18,364 nt of DNA from an uncultured Eudoraea sp. (GTDB lineage Bacteria > Bacteroidota > Bacteroidia > Flavobacteriales > Flavobacteriaceae), in NCBI GenBank assembly GCA_905479615.1, contig CAJQNH010000160.1:1-18364 (forward strand). Direction: 5' to 3'. This document shows positions 1 to 6,934 of this stretch, piece by piece; the stretch's first letter is position 1, and each line of letters begins with the position of its first letter. Made by a program: the position numbers and the translations under genes. The notes beneath the pieces are model-generated. The model did not search any database. It saw only the letters and a program-made list of their open reading frames with translations, and had not been told where the DNA came from.

Positions 1-860
1 AACACGGTGATGGTGTTAAAGTTATTGCCTTATGGGTTGATGATGCAAAAAAATCATTTGAGGAGACGGTTAGTCGCGGGGCTAAACCCTACCTGGAACC
101 AAAAATTGAGCAAGATGAACATGGCCAAGTGGTAAGGTCAGGCATCCATACCTATGGCGACACTGTTCATGTTTTTGTAGAACGAAAAAATTATAAAGGG
201 ATATTTCTACCTGGTTTTGAGCGATGGGAGTCGGAATATAATCCAGAACCGGTCGGACTTCGTTATATCGATCATATGGTGGGTAATGTTGGCTGGAATG
301 AAATGAATATATGGGCTGAATTCTATAATCGAATTATGGGATTCGCCAATCTCATCACCTTTGACGACAAGGATATTTCAACAGAATACACTGCGCTCAT
401 GAGTAAGGTGATGACCAATGGCAATGGTCGAATAAAATTTCCAATTAACGAACCGGCAGATGGTAAAAAGAAATCTCAAATAGAAGAGTATATCCAATTT
501 TATAACGGGGCTGGGGTTCAGCATATGGCAATGTCGACGGATAATATTATAAATACAGTTACAGCTCTCAGGGAGAGAGGCGTTGAATTTTTAACAGTTC
601 CCTCCAGTTATTATGAAGATGTGTTGGACAGGGTAGGAGAAATTGATGAGGATCTTGCGCCTTTGCGAGAATTGGGTATTCTCATTGACAGGGACGATGA
701 GGGGTATTTACTTCAAATTTTTACAAAACCCGTTTTGGACCGGCCCACAATGTTTATAGAAATTATTCAAAGAAAAGGGGCTAAGTCTTTTGGTAAAGGT
801 AATTTTAAGGCACTCTTCGAGGCTATTGAAAGAGAACAAGCTTCCAGAGGCACACTTTGA
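1..860 (+). CDS. hpd: 4-hydroxyphenylpyruvate dioxygenase, C-terminal part (5' end outside window)
   Basis: This enzyme converts 4-hydroxyphenylpyruvate to homogentisate in tyrosine and phenylalanine breakdown, using non-heme Fe(II) and O2. The reading frame is open from the first complete codon at base 3, so an ATG at 129 is internal; the opening residues HGDGVKVIALWVDDA already belong to the enzyme's first vicinal-oxygen-chelate domain. The three expected iron ligands are visible: His in IDHMVGN (codon at 273), His in VQHMAM (522) and Glu in MFIEIIQR (759). The C-terminal GKGNFKALFEAIEREQ is the family hallmark. About 285 residues are present, and roughly 100 N-terminal residues lie upstream of the window if it has the usual length. 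The stop is followed by a long spacer, so the gene probably ends its transcription unit. Family assignment is very secure. Confidence 0.96.
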   Translation, partial: HGDGVKVIALWVDDAKKSFEETVSRGAKPYLEPKIEQDEHGQVVRSGIHTYGDTVHVFVERKNYKGIFLPGFERWESEYNPEPVGLRYIDHMVGNVGWNEMNIWAEFYNRIMGFANLITFDDKDISTEYTALMSKVMTNGNGRIKFPINEPADGKKKSQIEEYIQFYNGAGVQHMAMSTDNIINTVTALRERGVEFLTVPSSYYEDVLDRVGEIDEDLAPLRELGILIDRDDEGYLLQIFTKPVLDRPTMFIEIIQRKGAKSFGKGNFKALFEAIEREQASRGTL

Positions 861-943
861 TGCATTTTTCTTAAGATTTTGTCAAAATTGGACTTTCTTT
901 TATAAAGTATTGTTAATAGTCTAGTTAAAGTAAGTTAAAAGAT

Positions 944-974
944 TTTCAAAGGAAATAGTTATTAAGTAAATTTG
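944..974 (+). promoter_or_regulatory. Predicted Bacteroidota-type promoter for the small RNA
   Basis: A perfect -7 box TAAATTTG (consensus TAnnTTTG) lies at 967-974. Exactly 19 bases upstream is TTTC at 944-947, one mismatch from the -33 TTTG element. This is the best match to the housekeeping sigma consensus in the intergenic DNA of the window. It predicts a transcript start near 979-981, right at the first hairpin of the candidate RNA, whereas no reading frame begins nearby. Confidence 0.5.
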
Positions 975-978
975 ATAA

Positions 979-1083
979 TCATAAGGGGTGGTTCCCTTAT
1001 AACTTTAAGTATTGGTTTTTCATAATTTAAAGTTTGGTTGGTTATTTAGGAAAAGCCCTGATTCTTAATCGGGGCTTTTTTTT
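979..1083 (+). ncRNA. Candidate small RNA of about 105 nt, own promoter and terminator
   Basis: Three hairpins follow one another with little slack. Hairpin 1 is ATAAGGG/CCCTTAT (981-987 with 994-1000, loop GTGGTT). Hairpin 2 is AACTTTAA/TTAAAGTT (1001-1008 with 1027-1034). Hairpin 3 is a strong intrinsic terminator (1051-1079 plus T-run). A consensus -7 box ends at 974, so the predicted start abuts hairpin 1. There is no convincing reading frame. The element lies between hpd and the DUF3108 operon. Flavobacteria carry abundant small structured RNAs (for example the Rfam Flavo-1 motif), but I cannot confirm membership by eye. The alternative is a structured 3' UTR of hpd. Confidence 0.5.
1051..1083 (+). 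terminator. Rho-independent terminator
   Basis: AAAAGCCCTGATT (1051-1063) pairs with AATCGGGGCTTTT (1067-1079), 13 pairs including one G-U, closing a CTT loop and followed by further T to 1083. It can serve the candidate small RNA and readthrough from hpd. Confidence 0.85.
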
Positions 1084-1175
1084 GAATTGAAATGAAAAAA
1101 AGATGAATCTACTTATTTGTCGGTTTTGTGTCCAGCACCTCATTCAAATAGTTACAATTGAAAGGTATTTTCTAT

Positions 1176-1191
1176 AGTTTATATATAAACT
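1176..1191. promoter_or_regulatory. Perfect 16-bp palindrome upstream of the DUF3108-kynA operon
   Basis: AGTTTATATATAAACT reads the same on both strands, the form expected of a dimeric repressor or activator site. It lies 114 bases before the ATG of the DUF3108 gene, in a spacer with no gene. AT-richness makes such palindromes commoner by chance, so the operator role is only a suggestion. Confidence 0.3.
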
Positions 1192-1282
1192 GGATAGACC
1201 GAAAGATATTTAAAATACAATACTTTGGAATAAATTTTGTTTATGTAATTGTAAATTAAAATTATTTAACCTCATTTTTTGG

Positions 1283-1290
1283 TAATTTTG
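1283..1290 (+). promoter_or_regulatory. Possible -7 box for the DUF3108-kynA-M23-pgi operon
   Basis: TAATTTTG matches the TAnnTTTG consensus and would start transcription about 10-13 bases before the ATG at 1306. There is no TTTG at the usual 19-base distance upstream, so the promoter is incomplete or depends on an activator. Confidence 0.35.
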
Positions 1291-1305
1291 AATTGTAAAT
1301 TAGAT

Positions 1306-2139
1306 ATGAAAAAGATCATTCTTCTATTTTTTGCCGCTATGACCCTGTCACTAACCGGGCAGTATGCTGTTGTTGAATCCTATAAAAATAAAGAGGATAA
1401 CCCGGTTAAGGAAGTTTCTAAGCCTTCAGCGTTTAAACCTGGAGAATGGCTGAAATTCAGGGTGCACTATGGCTTTCTAAACGCAAGTTATGCCACATTG
1501 CACGTGAAGAATAATATGATAGACAGTATTCCGGTATACCATGTAGTAGGCAGAGGGAAAACAACTGGTTTTGCTAACATATTTTTTAAAGTTGATGATA
1601 CCTATGAAAGCTATTTTGATAAAAAAGACGGCAAACCCTACCGGTTTGTCAGAAAGCTAAATGAGGGAGGCTACACAAAGGATGTGGAAATAAATTTTGA
1701 TCACGAAAAAGAAGTAGCGGTTCTAAATGATAAAAAGAACGATAAAAAACTTAATTTTACTTTACAGGACAGTGTTCAGGACCTTATTTCAGCTTTTTAT
1801 TATTTAAGAAATAACTATGAATTTGATGATTTGGTCGAGGGAGAAGCTTTAGAACTTAAAGTACTTTATGACGATGACGGGATATATAGGTTTAGGCTTA
1901 GATATTTGGGTAAGGAAATACTTAAAACAAAATTTGGTAAAGTAGAATGCCTTAAATTTCAACCTATGGTACAATCTGGACGCGTTTTTAAAGAACAGGA
2001 AAGTTTAGCTTTATGGGTGTCAAATGATCCTAATAAAATACCAATAAGGATCAAAGCGAATCTCGTGGTGGGAGCAATTTCTGCCGATCTGGATGGGTTC
2101 AATGGTTTAAAACACCAGTTCAAAATAATAATGGACTAA
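1306..2139 (+). CDS. DUF3108 domain-containing exported protein
   Basis: This is a 277-residue protein of the DUF3108 family, whose biochemical role is not known. ATG 1306 is chosen over the in-frame TTG at 1279 because it begins a proper signal sequence (MKKIILLFFAAMTLSL) and because 1279 lies just before a likely -7 box. The mature part starts with GEWLKFRVHYGFLNASYATL and contains short beta-rich stretches such as PYRFVRKLNEGGYTKDVEINF, typical of the family in Bacteroidota, where the protein is thought to reside in the periplasm or outer envelope. No lipobox cysteine follows the signal peptide. The gene is first of a tight operon and ends 6 bases before kynA. Function within the operon is unknown. 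Confidence 0.88.
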   Translation: MKKIILLFFAAMTLSLTGQYAVVESYKNKEDNPVKEVSKPSAFKPGEWLKFRVHYGFLNASYATLHVKNNMIDSIPVYHVVGRGKTTGFANIFFKVDDTYESYFDKKDGKPYRFVRKLNEGGYTKDVEINFDHEKEVAVLNDKKNDKKLNFTLQDSVQDLISAFYYLRNNYEFDDLVEGEALELKVLYDDDGIYRFRLRYLGKEILKTKFGKVECLKFQPMVQSGRVFKEQESLALWVSNDPNKIPIRIKANLVVGAISADLDGFNGLKHQFKIIMD

Positions 2140-2145
2140 ACAAAT

Positions 2146-3114
2146 ATGAAAAATAAGGAGCGCTTAGAATCCCAAATATTAAAACTAGAAGAAAAATATA
2201 AGGATTCAGGTCAGGATTTAAGCTCTTACTTAGACGGTTTGTTGTATCAGCGTTATCTCACCTACTGGGATTATATTCACCTCGATACGCTTTTGAGTTT
2301 ACAGGTCCCCCGAACACATTTCCCCGATGAGGAAATATTTATCATGTATCATCAAATCACGGAACTATATTTTAAGTTAATACTCCATGAAGAAAAACAA
2401 ATTGTAGATGATAAATCTCAAAATGTGGATTTCTTTATTGAAAAATTAAATCGCATTAATAATTATTATAAAGCCTTAATTTCTTCCTTTAGTATTATGA
2501 TTCGTGGGATGGAACGTGAACAATTCCTTCAATATAGAATGGCCTTGTTGCCAGCAAGTGGATTTCAATCTGCTCAATACAGGACCATAGAAATTTATGC
2601 AACGCCCCTTGAACACTTAGTGTTTCCTCCAAAAAGGAAAGATTTTTCTAAAAAAAATAGTATCGAAGAACTTTATGAACAAATCTACTGGAAAAAAGGA
2701 GCGACTGATAAGAGTACCGGGGAAAAGACCCTTACCCTTAAACAATTTGAATATAGATATACTCCCAGATTTATACGAATTGCCAAACAGTTGAAAAACA
2801 ATACGATATATCACAAATATTTAAATTTACCAGAAGAGAGCAAGCATAATAAAGTGCTTATTGATGCGTTAAAAATAATGGACATAAATGCAAACATAAA
2901 TTGGCCTTTGATGCATTTGGGATCAGCCCATAGATATCTAAACAAAGAGAACACTTCAATTGAGGCCACAGGGGGAACTAATTGGAAGGAATATTTGCCT
3001 CCAAGTTTTCAAAAGGTTGTATTTTTTCCAAATTTGTATTCAAAACAAGAGTTAAATAATTGGGGAAAGCAGTGGGTGGACCATATCTTTAACCCAGAAA
3101 AAATTGAAAACTGA
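2146..3114 (+). CDS. kynA: Tryptophan 2,3-dioxygenase
   Basis: This cytoplasmic heme enzyme opens the indole ring of L-tryptophan to give N-formylkynurenine, the first step of the kynurenine pathway. The family signature YWDYIHLDTLLSLQ is at 40-53. The distal active-site His in MYHQITELYFKL is His69, the likely proximal heme ligand in NWPLMHLG is His257, and the substrate-carboxylate loop GGT is at 276-278. At 322 residues it is slightly longer than the well-studied Xanthomonas enzyme. The ATG lies 6 bases after the DUF3108 stop and the gene ends 2 bases before the M23 gene, so it is cotranscribed. No other kynurenine-pathway gene lies in this window, but hpd (another aromatic amino acid dioxygenase) lies just upstream. 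Confidence 0.95.
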   Translation: MKNKERLESQILKLEEKYKDSGQDLSSYLDGLLYQRYLTYWDYIHLDTLLSLQVPRTHFPDEEIFIMYHQITELYFKLILHEEKQIVDDKSQNVDFFIEKLNRINNYYKALISSFSIMIRGMEREQFLQYRMALLPASGFQSAQYRTIEIYATPLEHLVFPPKRKDFSKKNSIEELYEQIYWKKGATDKSTGEKTLTLKQFEYRYTPRFIRIAKQLKNNTIYHKYLNLPEESKHNKVLIDALKIMDINANINWPLMHLGSAHRYLNKENTSIEATGGTNWKEYLPPSFQKVVFFPNLYSKQELNNWGKQWVDHIFNPEKIEN

Positions 3115-3116
3115 CC

Positions 3117-4388
3117 ATGTATAAATATTGGGGCACATTTTTATTACTTAGTATATTTATTTCCTGCAAGCAAGTTAAAACCGACAAAGAAGTTAATGAG
3201 GTTAAAGCTATCGCAACCTCAAATGAATTAACCGCTGATAAACAATACGGATTTAACCTTGAAGACTTTTTAGTAATATGGGATACTGTAAAACGCGGGG
3301 ATAGTTTTGGAGAATTGATGATTGAAAATAAAGTGGACTATCCTAAAATAGCCAAAGTATCTGAAGAATATAGAGATACTTTTGATGTCCGCAAAATTAG
3401 AGTAGGCAAACCCTATCTTATTCTCAAATCTAAAGACACTACAGAAGCGGCGCAAGTTTTTATTTACCAGAACGATCTCATAAACTACACTGTGGTAGAC
3501 TTTCGGGACTCCGTTCTTGCATACAAAGATCGTAAGCAAGTAAAATTTGTACAAAAAGAAGCGGCCGGAATAATTGAGACTTCACTTTCTGAGGCAATAT
3601 TAGATCAGGGAATAGATTACAATGTTACCAATGACCTCTCTGAAATTTATGCCTGGACCATAGATTTCTTTCGATTACAAAAAGGTGATAAGTTTAAGGT
3701 GATCTATAAGGAAAAGTATATCAATGATACTATTTATGCAGGGGCTGAACCAATTGAATCTGCCTACTTTGAGCATAATGGCACACCTTTGTATGCTTTC
3801 GCCTATGAATCTGATTCCCTTAAAAATATAATCGATTACTTTGACGATGAGGCAAATAATCTTAGAAGGACTTTTTTAAGGGCACCGGTTAAATTTAGTA
3901 GAATTTCATCTCGTTATAATCTAAAGAGAAAGATTCGTTATTATGGCTATAAGGTAAGGCCACACCGGGGTACCGATTATGCGGCACCTGTTGGTACTCC
4001 TATAATGGCAACAGCCGATGGCACGATTACTGAATCTACAAGAAAAGGAGGGAATGGAAAATATGTAAAAATTAGGCATAATGGCACCTATAGTACTCAA
4101 TACCTCCATATGAAAAAGCAAAAAGTAAAGAGAGGAGAATTTGTCAGACAGGGAGATGTTATCGGATGGGTTGGAATGACAGGAAATACTGGAGGCCCTC
4201 ACGTGTGTTATCGTTTTTGGAAAAATGGTCGCCAGGTTGACCCGTTTAGAGAAAAACTTCCAGCGGCAGAACCTCTTCCTGAAGAGGTAAGACTAGATTA
4301 TTACAAATTTATTAGTCCGCAAAAATCACAATTGGACTGCATTGAATTTCCGGAAAAACCAGATGAAGAATTGCTAACACTTAACTAA
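3117..4388 (+). CDS. M23-family peptidase lipoprotein with LysM-like N-terminal domain
   Basis: This is a predicted envelope lipoprotein of 423 residues in the LytM/lysostaphin (M23) superfamily, whose zinc enzymes cut peptidoglycan cross-bridges. The signal peptide ends in a lipobox with Cys17 (IFISC). Residues about 55-105 resemble a LysM/OapA-like domain (VKRGDSFGELM ... IRVGKPYLIL). The M23 domain spans about 280-375. Zinc ligands His283 and Asp287 (HRGTD) and catalytic His331 (YLHM) are present. The last motif, normally H-x-H, reads His362-Val-Cys364 (GPHVCYRF), so the third zinc ligand is replaced by Cys. Cys can bind zinc, so the protein may be active, but it could also be a degenerate activator of other hydrolases. 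It starts 2 bases after kynA and ends 4 bases before pgi. Confidence 0.9.
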   Translation: MYKYWGTFLLLSIFISCKQVKTDKEVNEVKAIATSNELTADKQYGFNLEDFLVIWDTVKRGDSFGELMIENKVDYPKIAKVSEEYRDTFDVRKIRVGKPYLILKSKDTTEAAQVFIYQNDLINYTVVDFRDSVLAYKDRKQVKFVQKEAAGIIETSLSEAILDQGIDYNVTNDLSEIYAWTIDFFRLQKGDKFKVIYKEKYINDTIYAGAEPIESAYFEHNGTPLYAFAYESDSLKNIIDYFDDEANNLRRTFLRAPVKFSRISSRYNLKRKIRYYGYKVRPHRGTDYAAPVGTPIMATADGTITESTRKGGNGKYVKIRHNGTYSTQYLHMKKQKVKRGEFVRQGDVIGWVGMTGNTGGPHVCYRFWKNGRQVDPFREKLPAAEPLPEEVRLDYYKFISPQKSQLDCIEFPEKPDEELLTLN

Positions 4389-4392
4389 CTCA

Positions 4393-6030
4393 ATGCCATT
4401 ACTGAACACTAACCCAACAACCACGGCAGCCTGGAAACTGCTTGAAGAGAATTTTAAAGAAACAAAAGAATTACAACTCAAGGACCTCTTTGCAGCCGAC
4501 AAGGAACGCGCCACAAAATTTACATTAAGATTTCAGGAGTTTATTGTTGATTATTCGAAGAACAGAATAACAGATAAGACCGTATCACTTTTGTTGCAAC
4601 TTGCAGAAGAAGTAAATTTAAAGGATGCCATTAAAAAAATATTCAATGGCGATCTTATTAACCAAACTGAAGGCAGATCCGTACTTCATACAGCCCTTAG
4701 AGCAAAAGAAACAGATACTATAATGGTATCTGGGGTTAATATAATCCCCGAAGTTTATCAAGTAAAAAACCAGCTTCGTCAATTCTCTGAAGATGTAATT
4801 AGCGGACAAAGGAAGGGGTATACGGGTAAAGCATTTACAGATATCGTAAATATTGGTATTGGAGGTTCCGATTTGGGGCCTTTAATGGTTACGGAGGCTT
4901 TAAAATTTTACAAAAATCACTTACGGATCCATTTTGTTAGTAATGTAGATGGAGATCATGTCTATGAGATATTAAAGGAACTGAATCCTGAGACTACATT
5001 ATTCATAATTGTTTCCAAAACTTTTACTACTCAGGAAACACTCAGTAATGCCAATACAATTAGAAAATGGTTCTTAAAATCTGCAACAGATAAAGATGTG
5101 GCAAAACATTTTGCTGCCGTTTCTACAAATACTAAAAAGATTAACGAATTTGGAATAAGTGATGAAAATGTATTTCCCATGTGGGATTGGGTAGGAGGAA
5201 GATTTTCTCTGTGGAGTGCGGTAGGCTTGTCTATTTCGTTAGCTATTGGATATGATAATTTTGAAGCTCTTTTAGCCGGAGCAAATGAAATGGACACCCA
5301 TTTTAAGACTGCCGATTTTGATAAAAATATTCCTGTTGTACTTGCCCTTTTAAGCATTTGGTACAATAATTTCTACGAATCGGAAACAGAGGCCATTATT
5401 CCGTATACCCAATACCTAAATAGATTTTCTGCTTATTTGCAGCAAGGTATTATGGAGAGTAATGGTAAAAGTGTGGACCGTGAAGGGAATTATACTAACT
5501 ATCAGACAGGAACTATTATTTGGGGTGAACCGGGAACAAATGCACAGCATGCGTTCTTTCAATTAATACATCAGGGCACAAAATTAATTCCGGCAGATTT
5601 CATAGGTTTTAAGGATTCATTGCATGGAGATTCTGATCATCACAATAAATTGATGGCTAATTTTTTTGCTCAGACCAAGGCGTTAATGAATGGCAAAACC
5701 GTTGATGAGGTTCGGCAGGAATTAGAAGCTGCAGCAATGCCCGAAAATGAGATCAAAGCACTGCTTCCATTCAAAACTTTTGAAGGAAATAAACCTACAA
5801 ATACTTTATTGATAGATAAACTAACACCCAAGACTTTGGGCATGTTAATTGCCATGTATGAGCACAAAATATTCGTACAGGGAATTATTTGGAACATATA
5901 CAGTTTTGATCAATGGGGAGTGGAATTAGGGAAGCAACTCGCTTCCAGAATATTGGAAGATATAAATAATTCAGATATTGCCAAACATGATAGCTCTACG
6001 TTACAACTTTTGCAATTTTTTAAGAATTAA
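4393..6030 (+). CDS. pgi: Glucose-6-phosphate isomerase
   Basis: This cytoplasmic glycolytic enzyme interconverts glucose 6-phosphate and fructose 6-phosphate. The length of 545 residues is normal for the long form. The sugar-phosphate loop IGIGGSDLG starts at Ile154. Both PGI signatures are visible, as DWVGGRFSLWSAVGL and SFDQWGVELGKQLA. The proposed catalytic base is Glu355 (IMESNGK), with an HH pair at 416-417 and Lys514 near the C-terminus. It is the last gene of the operon and starts 4 bases after the M23 gene. No terminator follows directly. Instead, the decayed remnant of a receptor gene begins within a few bases of the stop, and the first terminator is nearly 400 bases on. Confidence 0.97.
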   Translation: MPLLNTNPTTTAAWKLLEENFKETKELQLKDLFAADKERATKFTLRFQEFIVDYSKNRITDKTVSLLLQLAEEVNLKDAIKKIFNGDLINQTEGRSVLHTALRAKETDTIMVSGVNIIPEVYQVKNQLRQFSEDVISGQRKGYTGKAFTDIVNIGIGGSDLGPLMVTEALKFYKNHLRIHFVSNVDGDHVYEILKELNPETTLFIIVSKTFTTQETLSNANTIRKWFLKSATDKDVAKHFAAVSTNTKKINEFGISDENVFPMWDWVGGRFSLWSAVGLSISLAIGYDNFEALLAGANEMDTHFKTADFDKNIPVVLALLSIWYNNFYESETEAIIPYTQYLNRFSAYLQQGIMESNGKSVDREGNYTNYQTGTIIWGEPGTNAQHAFFQLIHQGTKLIPADFIGFKDSLHGDSDHHNKLMANFFAQTKALMNGKTVDEVRQELEAAAMPENEIKALLPFKTFEGNKPTNTLLIDKLTPKTLGMLIAMYEHKIFVQGIIWNIYSFDQWGVELGKQLASRILEDINNSDIAKHDSSTLQLLQFFKN

Positions 6031-6034
6031 ATAA

Positions 6035-6393
6035 GCTCTTTCGCAATTCGAAAATTCTCTTTAAAATAACGCTGATTATTTAAGAAAAAACAGAGGGAGC
6101 TATGCGGAGAGAAATGGTTCTCGAGGCCCATGGAGTAATATAATAGATTTAAAATTTCTGCAGACATCTTTAATTTCACCAACCTATTGAATAAGGATTG
6201 GGGAAAGAAAAAATTTGTTAGACAGAATGTAAGTCCGCTTACCACTGTATCTACTGATGATACGCCAACACTCGACATTAATTCGGGAGTAATCAATGAT
6301 GATGGATCACCAAACATTGTTGAATTGGACGATTCAGGATTGCAGTCTTCCAGATGGCAAATGCAACTGGGATTGCGTTATATATTTAATTAA
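6035..6393 (+). pseudogene. Remnant of an Oar-type TonB-dependent outer-membrane protein (C-terminus only)
   Basis: Two frames together read as the end of an Oar-like receptor with a carboxypeptidase-regulatory domain. In the first frame (6065-6151) the conserved block is DYLRKNRGSYAERNG followed by GPWSNIIDLKFLQ; a TAA at 6062-6064 interrupts weaker similarity upstream (ALSQFENSL). In the second frame (from about 6139) the family's closing block continues as RFKISADIFNFTNLLNKDWG and ends SSRWQMQLGLRYIFN with stop at 6391-6393, a typical last beta-strand ending in an aromatic residue plus Asn. The frames overlap at 6144-6165. No start, plug or bulk of the barrel remains, so the product cannot function. 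The gene body was apparently deleted up to the end of pgi. Confidence 0.82.
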
Positions 6394-6408
6394 GGTTATA
6401 AAAATTTA

Positions 6409-6448
6409 AATTAAAAAGCCCCAACATTTTTGTTGGGGCTTTTTAATT
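6409..6448. terminator. Strong bidirectional intrinsic terminator
   Basis: An uninterrupted 18-bp stem (6409-6426 with 6431-6448) closes a TTTT loop. Its core is AGCCCCAACA/TGTTGGGGCT, flanked by A-run and T-run, so it can act in both directions. It ends transcription from the pgi operon through the receptor remnant and insulates the gene at 6485. Confidence 0.9.
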
Positions 6449-6484
6449 GCTAAAATTCCGTATTTTTAGAAAAAATAATTCAAT

Positions 6485-6922
6485 ATGGAAATTTTACAAA
6501 CAGCACATTCTTACCTGGCTTATGTGGTTCTGGCAATCCTCTTTATTACAGTAGCCAATGCAATTACAGGTTTAATGAGCAAAAGAATGTTTACTTTGGA
6601 AAAGGATTTTAGGATAAGTCTTTTTGCACTTATACTTTCACATATCCAATTGATATTGGGTCTTATCCTGTTTTTTGTTTCATCCAATGGGTTTTCAGCA
6701 ATTAAACAACTTGGAATGGGTGGTTTAAATTCGGCCGCAAGACTTTTGGCGGTGGAACACCCTCTTATCAATATAATAGCGATAGTTTTAATCACTATTG
6801 GCTGGTCTCGACATAAAAAGTTTATGGAGGCTAAAAAGAAATTTAAAGCAATAGCCATTTTCTACGGTCTTGGTCTTGTACTAATCTTGAGCAGAATTCC
6901 CTGGGGGCAATGGTTTAACTAA
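6485..6922 (+). CDS. Small four-helix membrane protein, possibly cytochrome b-like
   Basis: This is a 145-residue inner-membrane protein with about four transmembrane helices (roughly 8-30, 43-66, 92-108, 122-139). Histidines sit in or at the ends of helices: His8, His53 (LSHIQ), His92 (EHPL) and His110 (SRHKK). Such positions could hold a heme, and relatives in Flavobacteriia are often labelled cytochrome B on this ground; I see no CxxCH or other independent heme signature. The ATG lies in a spacer after a strong terminator, so it has its own promoter, though I cannot find a clean one. It is followed 12 bases later by a secreted DUF1080 gene, suggesting cotranscription. The function is unknown. 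Confidence 0.8.
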   Translation: MEILQTAHSYLAYVVLAILFITVANAITGLMSKRMFTLEKDFRISLFALILSHIQLILGLILFFVSSNGFSAIKQLGMGGLNSAARLLAVEHPLINIIAIVLITIGWSRHKKFMEAKKKFKAIAIFYGLGLVLILSRIPWGQWFN

Positions 6923-6934
6923 AAGGTAAAAATT

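Noticed and set aside
129..131. ATG at 129 as the start of hpd
   Set aside because: The frame is open to the window edge and encodes conserved HPPD residues upstream of this ATG.
6027..6317. 96-codon minus-strand open frame across the pgi end and receptor remnant
   Set aside because: It is antisense to the clear receptor remnant, has no recognisable motif, and runs opposite to a region already explained.
6187..6393. Treating the 68-codon plus frame as a small independent gene
   Set aside because: It begins at a TTG in mid-domain and reads as the last strands of an Oar-type barrel; upstream family residues continue in the other frame, so it is a gene remnant.
6447..6468. TTG and TATTTTTA as a promoter for the four-helix membrane protein
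   Set aside because: The spacing is only 11 bases and the -7 box lacks its final G.
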